From: Odontocerum albicorne
Taxonomy: Eukaryota > Arthropoda > Insecta > Trichoptera > Odontoceridae
Assembly: GCA_949825065.1 (NCBI GenBank)
Contig: OX463844.1
Span: 3,377,387-3,441,386 of the forward strand
DNA: 64,000 nt
Direction of reading: 5' to 3'
Both the position numbers and the translations under genes were made by a program. Below the pieces are notes generated by a model. The model searched no databases, was not told where the DNA came from, and saw only the letters and a list, made by a program, of their open reading frames with translations. Shown here piece after piece: positions 11,055 to 21,495 of the stretch (position 1 is the first letter of the stretch; each line of letters begins with the position of its first letter).

Positions 11055-11310
11055 TATTAACCTATATCTTTCCCTGCAATGTGACTTGAATGACTTTATA
11101 TTTGTTACTGTGTATGAAATGCCTAATGTATTTCAATTTTCTCCTCTTAATGCAAGTGAAGACTTCTTCGTATTTTTTCATGCGTCTGAGGACCTCATCG
11201 ATTCGCATTTTATCAACCCAGGATATCTTTAACATTCTAATGTATGTATCACCACTTTTCGTTTTACTCGTATAATGTGTTTTATGGTGCATGTGGTAGA
11301 TTCTTGTTTT
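11055..11310 (-). mobile_element. LINE fragment (family e)
   Basis: The minus frame reads MLKISWVDKMRIDEVLRRM, then KRRKLKYIRHF and LQGKI. This matches the RMLRISWxDxxTNxEVLxRI ... RRKLxYxGHxxR ... LQGKI block downstream of the RT palm in many insect RTE-like endonuclease/reverse transcriptases. No tail or RT motif retained. The TACTCGTA at 11265-11272 lies inside it. Confidence 0.75.
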
Positions 11311-11559
11311 CATTTCTATTTCGTTTTATTTTTTTGTTAACTTTTTCAAATAAATATTAAATTCTAGTAAAAGCTTGGGTCTTAAAAAATCAAATAAATG
11401 ATATTGTTGACATTGATTCTGAGTGCTGTAAACCACAGCATTTTAAACCGGGGTTATCCTTTTTACCTAAGACCTAGTTTTTACATCGATTCTCCTCTAA
11501 ATATTAAGTTGCTTAACAGATAATCTGCCTTTTACTCTGTTTTTACATCCATAAACATA
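11311..11559. other. unassigned spacer
   Basis: AT-rich DNA with no feature recognised. Confidence 0.4.
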
Positions 11560-12513
11560 CTATGCGTATCCAGAAAGTAAGTGTACTGAGGCTCTCACGA
11601 CCGGATGGATTTTATTTTCGACATGTTGGCTACATTTCCGTGTAGCCTGACCCTTCTCCTCCGCAACGAGACCGGTTCGAGGTCAGTACGTTGAGAAGTG
11701 TCGACGCGACAACACGTTTCGTGAAAAATGTCAATCCAATCTCTCGCCAAGTGCGAAATAAATAATGCCGGACAAGAGTTTTTGAGGCGCTGCAAACTCC
11801 ATGGAGATGAATTTCTCCGCTCCATCGTTACTGGATATGAAACTTGGGTTGCACACTACACGCCTGAAACCAAAAGGCAGTCTCAACAGTGGCCTCACAC
11901 CTCTTCACCCTCCACCAAAAAGTTCAAAACCACAATTTCAGCCAAGAAACTCATGGCATCCGTGTTTTGGGACTGTCAAGGCATAATTTTAATTGAATAT
12001 ATGCCTCAAGGGGAGACCATCAACTATGAAAGATACTGTGAGACCCTAAAAAAATTGCGGAGGGCGATTCAGAACAAGAGGAGAGGCATGCTGACAAAGG
12101 GAGTCTGCCTGCTGCACGACAATGCCAGACCACACACGGCCAACGCCACGAAGGAACTGCTCGCCTCATTTAAATGGGATGTCCTGAACCATCCCGCGCA
12201 TTCTCCTGACCTAGCACCTTCAGATTACTATCTCTTTACCTTCCTGAAGCTGCAAATGGGTGAAAAAAGGTTTTCAATCGACGAGGAGGTAAAGGAGGAG
12301 GTGGAGAAGGGGACGGAGGGGTTGGCGGGAAACTACTTCGAGGAAGGCATCAAAAAGTTGATACCCCGCTTCACCACCTGCATTGAGAGGAATGGCAACT
12401 ATGTCGAAAAACAGCTTACATATGTACTACGGTAACCACGTAATTTTTTTGTTTTAATAATAAAAATTGTAACCTACAAACATTCAGTACACTTACTTTC
12501 TGGATATGTCTCG
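11560..12513 (+). mobile_element. mariner element, internally deleted (copy 1)
   Basis: Termini CTATGCGTATCCAGAAAG and, reversed, CGAGACATATCCAGAAAG form an imperfect TIR continuing as TAAGTGTACTGA. TA flanks at 11558-11559 and 12514-12515 fit mariner target duplication. At 954 bp it is shorter than the ~1.3 kb usual for mariners. It shares both ends and most of its body with the copy at 48366-49325, but the two carry different internal deletions. Confidence 0.93.
11728..12435 (+). pseudogene. mariner transposase, HTH deleted and catalytic Asp lost
   Basis: A 235-residue open frame from ATG (11728) to TAA (12433-12435). The second and third catalytic Asp are intact: HDNARPH (D131) and SPDLAPSDYYLF (D166), with 34 residues between, the DD34D spacing of mariners. 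The first catalytic block reads TGYETW at residues 35-40; the family has D where this copy has Y37 (codon TAT). Residues after MSIQSLAKCEI jump directly to the middle of the protein, so the N-terminal paired helix-turn-helix DNA-binding domain is missing. Complete up to the C-terminus but inactive. Confidence 0.93.
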
Positions 12514-12515
12514 TA

Positions 12516-12833
12516 CATCAGCTTCTAGCCTTAAATAATCGAGTTTATAGTTGTATTCATATTAAAAGGTCAAAAGAGTTTTACGGGTCACGATACTTCA
12601 CACGAAATCGTGTTATAAACATAATAAAAATATAATAATCAAATTGCAGAGGGGACACGGCATGGGTCAAAGAGTCCAGATATTTGCCTTCCTTCTTTAT
12701 GAAGAGTGACAAACAGAGCCGCGTTACTACGAAGAGCAATCTGTGCGATGCACGCAGGGGGTGATTTCTAGGGGTGAACGGTCTCACGGCATCAATTTAT
12801 TATCGTATTGAATGAAATTTTCCAAGTTATTTA
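12516..12833. other. unassigned
   Basis: GC-richer patch around 12640-12790, open on the minus strand for 68 codons, with no recognisable motif. Confidence 0.3.
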
Positions 12834-12895
12834 TAGTCTAGTTGGTAAAACGCCCATCCTGCACTTGAAAATTTGAGATTTGTTCCCGATAATAT
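12834..12895 (+). mobile_element. possible SINE-A head remnant
   Basis: TCTAGTTGGTAAAACGCCC matches the SINE-A tRNA-like A-box region, and a weak GAGATTTGTTCCC follows where a B box would be. No tail is visible. Confidence 0.4.
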
Positions 12896-14170
12896 AAAAA
12901 AGAGCCCTCGTCTATTTTGATTCGATGTCCTTGGATGGTTAAAAGAATTTCATAAAGCAATAAAAAAAACTTGTACTGTATAAAACGAGAAAGTAATACA
13001 TAACAATTTAGTGGGCTCACTATAATAAATATATCTTTATAACCTTTCAGACAGACTTTTAAAGACACGTGTGTGAAAAAAAATAGGACCCTTACATGTC
13101 ACCATTGAGATGAAACACCAACTTTCCCTGTAAGGATACAGTTTCCTTTATTCATTTCTTTGTCCGGATTATAAATTATTAATTATCGCACATGTTTCCA
13201 GTGGAGGTAAAATTGATTACCATTTGTCTCAATCAGGTATTGCCACGATCGTGTAGCCTTGATTCCCTTCCTCAAGCCACACGAGTAAATCTTTAAACGA
13301 GTATAGCCGTACGGTGTACGGCGAGCGATTTTTTTCCTCAAGAGAATATGGACGTATACGGTACGTCTAATGTTTTTATTCCCGAATACTATACATGAAT
13401 TTATCCATAAAACGGACGTGGCTCAAATGTTTTTATCCATTCAATTATTTTGTATATGGCGGCCGCAATTACGTTATTGATATTACTTACAAAATATATA
13501 TTTCTTATTTTACTTACAAAATCTCACTCGCTTAGAGACAATATTCTATTGTCAAAATCAACAAGTTATTTAAAAATGAACCCCATTACTTTGCCATTCA
13601 CTTTATTGAGCCTTTGAAAATATTCATTAGAGTAGGTAGTTTTTTAAGCATTGTATAGTGCGAAAATTGTAGATATTCTTGTAATCTCGTCGTTTTTTTA
13701 TATTATTATTTGGGAGAAGGTGCAAAACGCATAATTTAACAGTACGCTTAAAACTGTCATGAAATTAAAAAAATGCACAGTGCGAAGATTTTAGTCCTTT
13801 TATTTTGGACTTAGGTACCGACTGTGGAAGATGATTTGCGGATCATATTCTGTCTTGCAGTTTGTGAGTCATGAGGTAGGGTGTTGTGAGAAGGGGAAAC
13901 ATGTGTATCCTGCTACTAGCGTTCGGTTTTGTGTCTTTTTTTTCATTGTGATAAGCGCATGAATATAAATCTGGTATATGAGGATTCAATATTTTCACAA
14001 GATATAAAAAAAATGATTGAGAGCAGGGTAAAATGTGAGCTAAGTGCAAGATGAGAGAACTAAATGTATAATGATAAATTGAATGACAATTTCGTAGTAT
14101 ATATGTTAATATAACCTAGCGGATTTATTGCTTTCTTCCAAATAACAAAAAACAGACTCTCGCGCGGTAG
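12896..14170. other. unassigned 1.3 kb
   Basis: No element boundary, ORF with known motif or tandem repeat seen. A GC-richer part near 13240-13470 (GTGTACGGCGAGCG, ATATGGCGGCCGC) may be unique sequence. Confidence 0.35.
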
Positions 14171-14957
14171 AGTGAAACTTCTTAGCTCCTAGGAAAAGTT
14201 GATTTAATTTTTTGCTTTTTTTTCCATTTGTCAACGATTTTTTTTTTAGGATTAGGAAATGGTTATGTGGAATTCAATTCAAGAAAATCTCTCTTAATTA
14301 AATAAAAAAAAATATATATATTTTTAATAATAATTTTATTAATAATATAATACATTTAATAATATTAAATTAATATTTTTTATACTAAATAAATTAATGT
14401 TTTTATGTTATTATTAATTATTAAATATTTTTTTTTTATTATTATATTATTAATAATATAATTATATTACATTATTAATTTATTATATTATAATAAATTA
14501 TAATACTAATTACAATATAATATAATTATTAATATTACAGTAACATACATAAATTATTATTATTATTATATAATAAATACAAATTATATATTAATTAAAT
14601 ATTAAAATAAATATTAATCAATATTAAAATAAATATTAAATAAAATAATTTATTGTAAAATAAAATTAATAATTATGTAATATATTAATATGAAAATAAC
14701 AAATAACATTTTTTTTTATGATAAATAATAATAATTTTAAGAATAATATAATACACTTAATAATATTGAAATAACATTACTTATTATTAATAATAAATAA
14801 TTATTAACAGTAAAATAATTTATAATAATCTATTAAGAAATAAAATATTTAATAATAATTTTATTAATAATAATAAATAATAATGTAATACACCGTTTCA
14901 CTTTTCGTGACGTTCAGGCCAATTTGCCCTACCGCGCCTATAGAAGTTTCACTTCAA
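14171..14957. repeat. near-pure A/T tract bounded by short inverted repeats
   Basis: From about 14285 to 14888 the sequence is almost entirely A and T, built from TTAATAAT/ATTATTA words. It is bounded by AGTGAAACTTCTTAG at 14171-14185 and, inverted, AGTGAAACTTCTATAG near 14939-14954. GCGCGGTAG motifs lie just outside on the left and just inside on the right. This could be a TIR element with an A/T core or an expanded microsatellite. No coding. Confidence 0.5.
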
Positions 14958-15070
14958 AAAGTTAAGGATACGTGAATTGAAAATCATATTAAATTTTAGA
15001 AAAAAATCGGGTAACAATGCGAACCAAACTAATATCCCTTGGGCTGAAATACGAGCAAATTTAATTCAAA

Positions 15071-15399
15071 AACAATTTTATATAGCGCCGTTTAGAGAGC
15101 AAACTCGCATCAAGGGCGTTCTAACTGAAAATTCGAACACACTAATATTAAACAAATCACGTCTAGCAGCTATAGCCCGAGTGAATCGTGTATAACCCTT
15201 TCTTTGTATAAAGCATAACCTTTGTGAAACTACTGCCATGTTACAATCTCCTTGAAGCAACCAGAAAGATGTTGACTAGGTCTTAAGTAAAAGCATGACC
15301 GAAAACCTTTTTTTTTTAAACTCGGTTACGTTGGAAATTGAACTCGCAACATCTGATTGGGAAGACAGGCGTCCTACCAACTAGGCTATGAAGGTCTTC
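15071..15399 (-). mobile_element. SINE-A, full-length composite copy
   Basis: Minus-strand order: tRNA-like head (AGACCTTCATAGCCTAGTTG, then GTAGGACGCC), B-box region, T-run spacer, the segment shared with LINE family h (CTTTCTGGTTGCTTC, CATGGCAGTAG), then the SINE-specific 3' module (CGCCCTTGATGCGAGTTTGC, GCGCTATATAAAATTGT). About 330 bp. The same module order is seen at 44881-45190 and 41458-41737. Confidence 0.8.
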
Positions 15400-16207
15400 A
15401 TAAAATCATAAATTATTGCGTCTTCAACATTAAGTACGACTTTTTTCCACGAACTTATGGCGTGTTTAATTATTTTTTAATATATCTAAGATTTCTTTTT
15501 CATTTTATCGCAGAACCGAATATTTTTTATATTCGCATAAGGGCGACATTACCCCTAGTGACAGCCGTGATAACAACCCCATGAAGGTCAATATTGATTT
15601 GGAAGGTTCCCGAGAGAGGCCGTTATTTGACTTGAACAAAAAACGATTTGACCTTTACTGATAAAGATAAAAACAAGGTGTTAGAATTTTTGAATTAGTT
15701 TAAAAAAAATCAAGAATATTCGCTGAGATTTTTTCAACAGTACACGAATAACTTACAAAATACAAAACAAAAAAGGAAAGTTAAATTAAAAAATGTTTGA
15801 ATGCTTTTTTTTTACAACACAATATACTCGTAATTTTTGTTGTTTTTGGGGATGCTTAGTTACGGGTCATTAGCAAGTGGAAGATCTCTTCGATTAGGTG
15901 TCCATTTTTTTGGTTTTCTCCGTGGTAATTAGATTAACCCATCCGTCCTGAATGGTCTTGGTTTGTATGTTCCAGATAATTATTTGAGACGAAGCAACCA
16001 TAGATTATTCTATCAATCTATAAGTTGAACCAACCTGTCTTTGGAGATGCCGGTAGGTAGAGCAATCACACATTTTAACCGTGTTCGTCCTCATATAGAC
16101 GTGTTTCATGTGTCGCTCAGCTCAGGAAAAATCTCTTAAATTTAGTGGAATACTTGAAATAATTTCATTCTTATACTATTTAACAAGGTACATTCTGTCA
16201 TAATGTT
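15400..16207. other. unassigned 0.8 kb
   Basis: No recognised gene. TACTCGTA octamer at 15835-15842. A less AT-rich part at 15880-16130 has no identifiable coding. Confidence 0.35.
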
Positions 16208-16531
16208 TTAGTGTAATACATGTATTTTTAATTTTGTTCTTTTCAAATAAGTCCTAAAATTTTGTAATAATGTTTTTTTGTACGAATTAGGGAGACCTGT
16301 AATGTGCAAAGGACCTGAAAAATACATTAATAAATGGAGTTTAAATAAATTAATACAATTAATTGAACTACCCAATCCCTCTCTGACCATGGGAGCTTTA
16401 ATATCAAACTCTTTAGATTCAATATTGTCCCTTAGTCCTGCTTTTTTCGCGACCACCTGGATTATTCCACAGAGCACATTCTGCGGTACTGCGATGATAA
16501 TCGAGTCAATAATTTCCAAAAGCAACTTCAC
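16208..16531 (-). other. unidentified ORF, possibly two exons
   Basis: The minus strand is open for about 107 codons, from a Harbinger MITE insertion at 16535 to a stop at 16208. The first part reads as ordinary globular protein (for example VPQNVLCGIIQVVAKK, EFDIKAPMVREGLG). A candidate 57-bp intron with GTAGTTC donor and TTTTTCAG acceptor lies at 16315-16371, and removing it keeps the frame (EGLG joined to PLHITGLPNSYKK). Since 57 is a multiple of three and the intron is itself open, splicing is not proven. The plus strand is also open here. I do not recognise the protein; host exon or unknown transposon are both possible. Confidence 0.3.
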
Positions 16532-16534
16532 TTA

Positions 16535-16737
16535 GGCCTCGGCTATACAGGTAGGAGCCTCGCTTGGTGCTTAAAGCTACGCTGCGAGCTAGATGAAATA
16601 TCCTAGCGAACCAACGCACCCCATACTATCGCAATGGCTACACTGCACGCTTCACGCCACGCTACGTGACTATTAGTCACCTAGTAGTGTAGTTCTAACA
16701 AGCACCAAGCGAGGCTCCTACCTCTGTGGCCGAGACC
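16535..16737 (-). mobile_element. Harbinger-like MITE (short form)
   Basis: Ends GGCCTCGGCTATACAGGTAG and (reverse) GGTCTCGGCCACAGAGGTAG are ~40-bp inverted repeats continuing AGCCTCGCTTGGTGCTT. Flanks are TTA (16532-16534) and TAA (16738-16740), close to the 3-bp TWA target duplication of PIF/Harbinger. It is a 203-bp internally deleted relative of the 50133-50622 element, in opposite orientation (shared CTAGCGAACCAACG and GCTTCACGCCACG). Confidence 0.75.
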
Positions 16738-16740
16738 TAA

Positions 16741-16999
16741 GCCTTTCATTGGTTCATCTTCGGAACGATTAGCTACTGCAATCTAGTGGCGTCAAATAAT
16801 AGTTTTGCTGCATTAGAAATTTTCTTTGAAAGTATTGGCAACTTGTTTGACTGTTCGATCTCCAGGCCTTAAACCGCTTCAAGAGAATATTTACTGCAAT
16901 GCGAGTTATTTTCCTCCTCCCATAATGTAGAACCTAAAGTCAGCCGTTATTATTTTGGCACTCAGATGTGTCGCCGCCAAATAAGGAGTCCTTTTAAAC
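16741..16999. other. unassigned, possibly coding remnant
   Basis: A minus frame contains EIEQSNKLPILSKK followed by AAKLLFDATRL between stops. It looks protein-like but is not identified. It lies on the other side of the MITE from the ORF at 16208-16531 and may once have been contiguous with it. TTTTAAAC at 16992-16999 is the left hAT target duplication. Confidence 0.3.
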
Positions 17000-17232
17000 C
17001 AAAGATTCACAAAGTAGTCTATATGGACCCCCAAGGGTCGATTTCGACTTGCAGGGGGTCTATGTCAGCGAGAAAAAAAATTGGGGGTGCACGAGATGTA
17101 AATGGGGGTCCACGTGAGCGGATTCCATTTAAGCTGATCATCGTCAATATTTAGACGTTCCGTAAATGTCTTATTACACCTAATACAGATTGTGTGTACA
17201 TAATACTTATATTAGACATAGAAAATACTTAT

Positions 17233-17706
17233 TTAGCGGGATGCTTAATTTGATACGTCGTGATGATTTTGATTTGTTTTGTATTTAAAATAAAATACGT
17301 CGATTCAGGAATGCGGGAAGTGAGATTGAATAATCAATAAATAGTAAACAGCGATGAATGGTCAAGTGAATAATAACAAGTGCTCTTTATTCAACGATAA
17401 GTAGGTATATATAGAATTTCAGAACGGGACGCGTGACTGCGTCCGCGGTATATCTCGATCTCACTCCTGTGCGTGCTGAGGTGGTCGCAAGCGCTGCGGA
17501 TACTACAGTGGGTAGGATATTTATTGTCGAAACGGCGAGACGGCGTGATATGTTCTCTTTCTACCTTGGAATGTGATGTAAATATTATTTGCATGTAAAC
17601 AGTGTTGACGTTTCTGGTATGTGACAATTGTAGATATCCAGAGGTTGATTCATCGGTCGTTGATCCTGCATGTTGACAATATTTTAAGGACGTGGGTACC
17701 CTACAC
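17233..17706 (-). repeat. solo LTR, copy 1
   Basis: On the minus strand it starts TGTAGGGTACCCACG and ends GCATCCCGCTAA. Directly repeated CTTAT lies at 17228-17232 and 17707-17711, a perfect 5-bp target duplication. In minus orientation it has a TATATATACC promoter-like box and a TTGAATAAAGAGC polyadenylation signal, the order expected for a promoter-bearing LTR. A near-identical copy lies at 61567-62037 (I count about 19 differences, ~96% identity). No internal retrotransposon domain is present, so this is a recombined solo LTR. Bel/Pao or Gypsy cannot be decided. Confidence 0.85.
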
Positions 17707-17729
17707 TTATATGGTATAAAGAAATCGAA

Positions 17730-17831
17730 TGGAAATCATTGAACGTGGAGATTTAAGACTATTTCTCACTAATTTGAAGCGAAATATTGAATCATTGCTA
17801 TCAGAGCATCAGGTTCATCCCTCTCATTAAC
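17730..17831 (+). pseudogene. hAT transposase C-terminal relic
   Basis: ATG-initiated 33-codon frame reading GDLRLFLTNLKRNIESLL then HQVHPSH and stop. The DLRL-LTN-L-I-L...Q-HPSH ending matches the extreme C-terminus of ZBED-type hAT transposases and their domesticated relatives. The ATG is probably just an internal Met. The solo LTR lies 23 bp upstream. Confidence 0.7.
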
Positions 17832-18134
17832 AGTATTATTTGTGTATTCATTTTTTGTTTTGATTTGTTTCGTTCCAAAGCCAAACATTTACTTGCATTT
17901 TGTGTCTTTTCAATACAGGTATGAATAAAAATTGTACATGTTTTTCTTTTTTATAATTGTCCACCTTACAAAAAACCTTACCAACGTGAACAACACTGTG
18001 TCAGCTGTCAAAAACATATTTGAAGTTAATAAGTTTAGGAAAATTCTATATTAGACAGGCAGGGGGTCTACGGAAATAAAAAAAACGGCAAGTGGTCTAC
18101 GGGGCGAAAAAGTTTGGGAAACCATGTTTTAGAC

Positions 18135-19224
18135 AAAGGAGTTCCTTCTTCATCACCACGTAACGCCGTACTCATAAAAAATTATGTTTCGATTTCCTAG
18201 TGTAGATCGCGCTGGATGGGGACTTATTTTGTCCCCAATAACAGCGTGGTGGGATTGAACTAAATGGCTCGTTCGTTTGGAATGAGGGTGAAGAAGATGA
18301 ATGAATGAATTAATCAATTAATAAGCAAATAAATATATAAACGTCCTTATTGAGAGGGTACTTCCCCTAACGTTAAAATTCACAATTTTAATAAACGGAA
18401 GAAAATAATACATACTTCATAATGTCAGTTTTGATCTTAGTGTGAGCTTCAGTTTGGTATGTGATGGTATGATATAAGCAAGTGCTTAATTAGTGAAAAA
18501 GAAGTCGAACAGAACAGCTAACATATATAGTCGCAAACATCTGCCTTCTTTCACATTAAATTCTATCATAATGGAAGCTGTGTAGATGAGATTATATTTT
18601 GCGAGTAGATATTTTAGTTACTAGACCGAGCCAGTTTTACTAGCACATTACTCGGACAGTATAATTACTTTTTATATAAATACTATTGTATAATTATCAT
18701 TAGGCCAAATGAAGCAGAACATATTTTTTTCTGTAAATAGAAAAAGTAGCGGGAACAACACCTTTCTGCGATTAAATGAGTGCCAAATGCTCTCTTAATG
18801 AAATGATAACACCCTAATGACTGTGCAGGTAGAATAAAGGCTTTCTTTTCAAGTTTTAAGATTTGTAGCATATTATCTTTTTATTGCTAATTATTTTTTA
18901 ATTCTTTCAGAAGGAAAATTGAACTTATTTCAAATTCAGCTAATATTATCTTATGTTGCATTAATTGCGTAAAACTGGTAACTGGGCTTAAAATAAGTGG
19001 AATAATATAAATTTATTTCAGTTTATTAAATAATAAAATCAGAATATAATAAAGTGGAGATATGTTCTCTCTGATTATCACAATATGAACATGGCGTGAT
19101 AGTTATGATGATTTATTGTTTATATCATGAGCAAAGGTAGAAATTAATTGCTAAATTTAAATCTTAAAAAAAATTATCCATCTTAAACCGAATTATTCCC
19201 CGCGTTGTTTTTCAATTAAAAGGT
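18135..19224. other. unassigned 1.1 kb
   Basis: AT-rich DNA. No ORF with motifs and no repeat partner seen in this window. Confidence 0.4.
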
Positions 19225-19340
19225 TGATATGAGAAGACAGGTGGCGAATACTTTATGTCGTGGTGGAAAAGTATGGATCTCCGTTCTCTCTGCCTATCCC
19301 AACGGAGAAATGTCGTGAGGGTGTGTATGTATGTATTAAA
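19225..19340 (+). mobile_element. LINE family f 3' terminus
   Basis: TCTCTCTGCCTATCCCAACG followed by GTGTGTATGTATGTATT is the conserved end (last codons and TATG tail) of LINE family f, as at 44.47-44.52 and 58.87 kb. Confidence 0.55.
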
Positions 19341-19755
19341 TAACTTGACTCAGAATTGTCAGTTAAAAATCTAACAATGATCAGCTTTCATGTTTTTGAA
19401 ACTAATTAAGAGCCTTATGTAGTGCCTTGTTACTGCGTTCTGTATAGTATATAAACTAGTCAGCGGTAGTGGTTTTATGGTGAGTATTAACCCTGGCCAA
19501 GCGAGCGCCTCAAATTCGATTCCTGGCAGATTCACTTTCTGACCGGTTTTACTCGAAGACACTGTTGCATATGAATAAATGTTTTTTCTGAAGCTTATAT
19601 ATTGCTCGTAGTAAATAATTATAACACTATTAAGAAACTCTAATACAGCCCTATATAAATCTGTCCCTAACGAAATACTGCAACAGTTAAAACTTAGTAC
19701 AGCTTAAATAAATATTAAATACTAATTTCTAACCTAAAAATCGTGATTTATATTC
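19341..19755. other. unassigned spacer
   Basis: A GGCCAAGCGAGCGCCTCAAA stretch with TCGATTCCTGGC near 19495-19525 is tRNA-like but too short to call. Confidence 0.35.
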
Positions 19756-19770
19756 AATATTGGATCTTAT
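19756..19770. repeat. 15-bp target-site duplication, left
   Basis: AATATTGGATCTTAT, identical to 20899-20913, flanks the RTE insertion. Confidence 0.9.
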
Positions 19771-20898
19771 TTCTCTCCCTGGCTCCATCCCAACTCATTG
19801 TCTGCGAAGACTGTTAGGGTCAGCTCTCCTCGTCCTCAGGTTGTATGCTCTTCTGTCCTGGACTAAGTCCCCCAGGCCATGCCTCTGTATCAGGTTATCT
19901 TTTTGCACCACCCATGAATTCTTTGGTATTCCTCTGGTTGTTATTCGAGGAAGATCCATGGAGATTGCCTGGTTCACAATGTGATCGGGTGCTCTGCGTC
20001 CAACGTGCCCATACCATCTCAATCGCCTCTCCTCCATCTTGCTGTTGATGTCTGTAACACCGAGGCTTCCACGAATGCGTGAGCTTCTTATTTTGTCTCT
20101 TAGGGACACACCTGCTGACCATCTTAGCATGCGCATTTCAGCAGTTTCTAGTTGCCTAGAGTAAGAGTTATACATCGTCCAGCATTCGGAGCCATAGAGA
20201 AGTGCGGGTCTGACAATCGTTTGGTATACTTTTCCTTTTAACTTTACTGGCATTTTCGGATCACATAGAACTCCCGTCATTGATCTAAACTTCATCCATC
20301 ACACACTAATTCTATGTGTTACATCTGCTGCACATCCTCCATCGCTATGGATGAGTGACCCGAGATACTTAAAGGAGTCACAATTTGGTAATATTTCTCC
20401 ATCCATTTGCATTACGGGAGTGACAGCATTTGTGTTCTCGAATGGTAGGTACAGATACTCAGTTTTCTTTCTGCTCAGTCTCAATCCATTGTCCTCCAAG
20501 ATTCTTCTCCACCTTTTCAGACTATTTTGCAGGTCTTTGTGTTTTTCACTAATTAATACGATATCGTCTGCAAATAGTAGTATCTTTAGGAGACTGTTCA
20601 TTTCCTGGTTAGTTAAATAGTCCATGACTAAGATGAACAGTAGCGGACTGAGTACCGATCCTTGATGTACTCCCACCTTTACAGGAAATTCTGGTGAAGT
20701 TCCCGAAGTGCACCTCACTTGCATTGTCACGTTATCGTACATGTCCTGGATGGCAAGTACATACTTCTCTGGTACACTATGGTCTCTAAGTGCTGCCCAA
20801 ATTAGGCTTCTAGGGATCCTGTCAAATGCCTTTTCAACATCGATGAAGACCATATGAAGGTCTTTCTTGGTATCACGGTGTTTTTCGACAAGGAGTCT
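19771..20898 (-). mobile_element. RTE-type LINE, 5'-truncated (family a)
   Basis: A 1128-bp insertion flanked by a perfect 15-bp TSD. It holds the reverse transcriptase from just before motif FIDVEKAFDRIPR to the C-terminus and a short 3' UTR ending GCCAGGGAGAGAA. Related copies at 26461 end in (GAA)n, so the tail is a simple repeat rather than poly(A), as in RTE elements. 5' truncation and TSD are the signature of target-primed reverse transcription. Homologous fragments lie at 2901, 23325 and 26461. Confidence 0.93.
19795..20898 (-). pseudogene. RTE reverse transcriptase, one nonsense codon
   Basis: The frame is open upstream of M at 20853 back to the truncation point. Motifs in order: FIDVEKAFDRIP (residues 3-14 from that Met), GVHQGSVLSPLLF (61-73), catalytic FADD (94-97), GLRLSRKKTEYL, then FKYLGSLIHSDG. 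A single TGA at 20296-20298 interrupts HRISV and WMKFRSMTG. The frame then continues through YGSECWTM, MLRWSAGVSLRDKIRSSRIR and RRLRWYGHVGRRAPDH to a stop near 19795. No endonuclease domain is present. One stop in about 1.1 kb implies a fairly recent insertion. Confidence 0.92.
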
Positions 20899-20913
20899 AA
20901 TATTGGATCTTAT
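20899..20913. repeat. 15-bp target-site duplication, right
   Basis: Second copy of AATATTGGATCTTAT. Confidence 0.9.
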
Positions 20914-20989
20914 GTGATTTTAATTTAAAAAAGAGATAATTACACCACGTTATACTTTTAATTACGAGTAAGGAAGTTACGACAACTTT

Positions 20990-21495
20990 GCGCCGGTCGT
21001 TAATTGTAGTCCAGTTGCACCTCTCATTTGGTCAGTCTAACGCATTGAAATTATTCCTCTTGTGTGTCATCCTTCCACTCCTCCAATAACCACAAACCTC
21101 TTCAAACTGTCTACTTGGTCACAAGCAATGTGTCCAAAGAAACGGAGCAACCCTCGAAGGTTTATTGCCGACAATCTGTCGATGATTCTCAGTTCTTTAA
21201 GAATGGAGGCATTAATTCGCCCTGCTGTCCATGGAATTCGTAACATCTTTCTACAGGACTACATTTCAAATGCATACGTTCTATGTCTCTCACTTGCTCT
21301 CAGAGTCCAAGTCTCCGCGCCATACATGAATATTGCGAAGACGAGAGGCTTAACTAGGCTCATTTTTATCGTGATGGTGTTCGATCTGCTCTTCCATATC
21401 TTTTCCAGATTTGACAACGCATTTTTTTCCATTCCAGTTCTTCTTTTCATCTCAGCCTCGCATCCTCCATTGTTGGTAATACTGGAGCCTAAGTA
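20990..21495 (-). mobile_element. LINE C-terminal fragment (family d)
   Basis: The minus frame reads EMKRRTGMEKNALSNLEKIW, then FAIFMYGAETWTLRASE, a TAG, KMLRIPWTAGRINASILKEL, and GHIACDQVDSLKRFVVIGG. This is the post-palm region of an RTE-like LINE (the MYGAETWTL block is diagnostic). Several stops. Homologous segments lie at 27.08-27.5 and 53.64-54.06 kb. Confidence 0.82.

Larger units (their letters stand above)
17000..18126 (+). mobile_element. hAT element (ZBED type), interrupted by a solo LTR
   Basis: Flanked by 8-bp direct repeats TTTTAAAC (16992-16999) and TTTTAGAC (18127-18134), 7 of 8 identical. Ends CAAAGATTCACAAAG and, reversed, CATGGTTTCCCAAAC resemble the CA-rich, C-run termini of hAT elements. 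The subterminal AGGGGGTCTA motif appears near both ends (17054, 18062). A transposase C-terminus survives at 17730-17831. Without the 474-bp LTR and its target repeat the element is about 650 bp, so most of the transposase is gone. Confidence 0.8.

Noticed and set aside
14285..14888. Mitochondrial control-region insertion
   Set aside because: A/T-only sequence is compatible, but no neighbouring mitochondrial gene or rRNA sequence is present.
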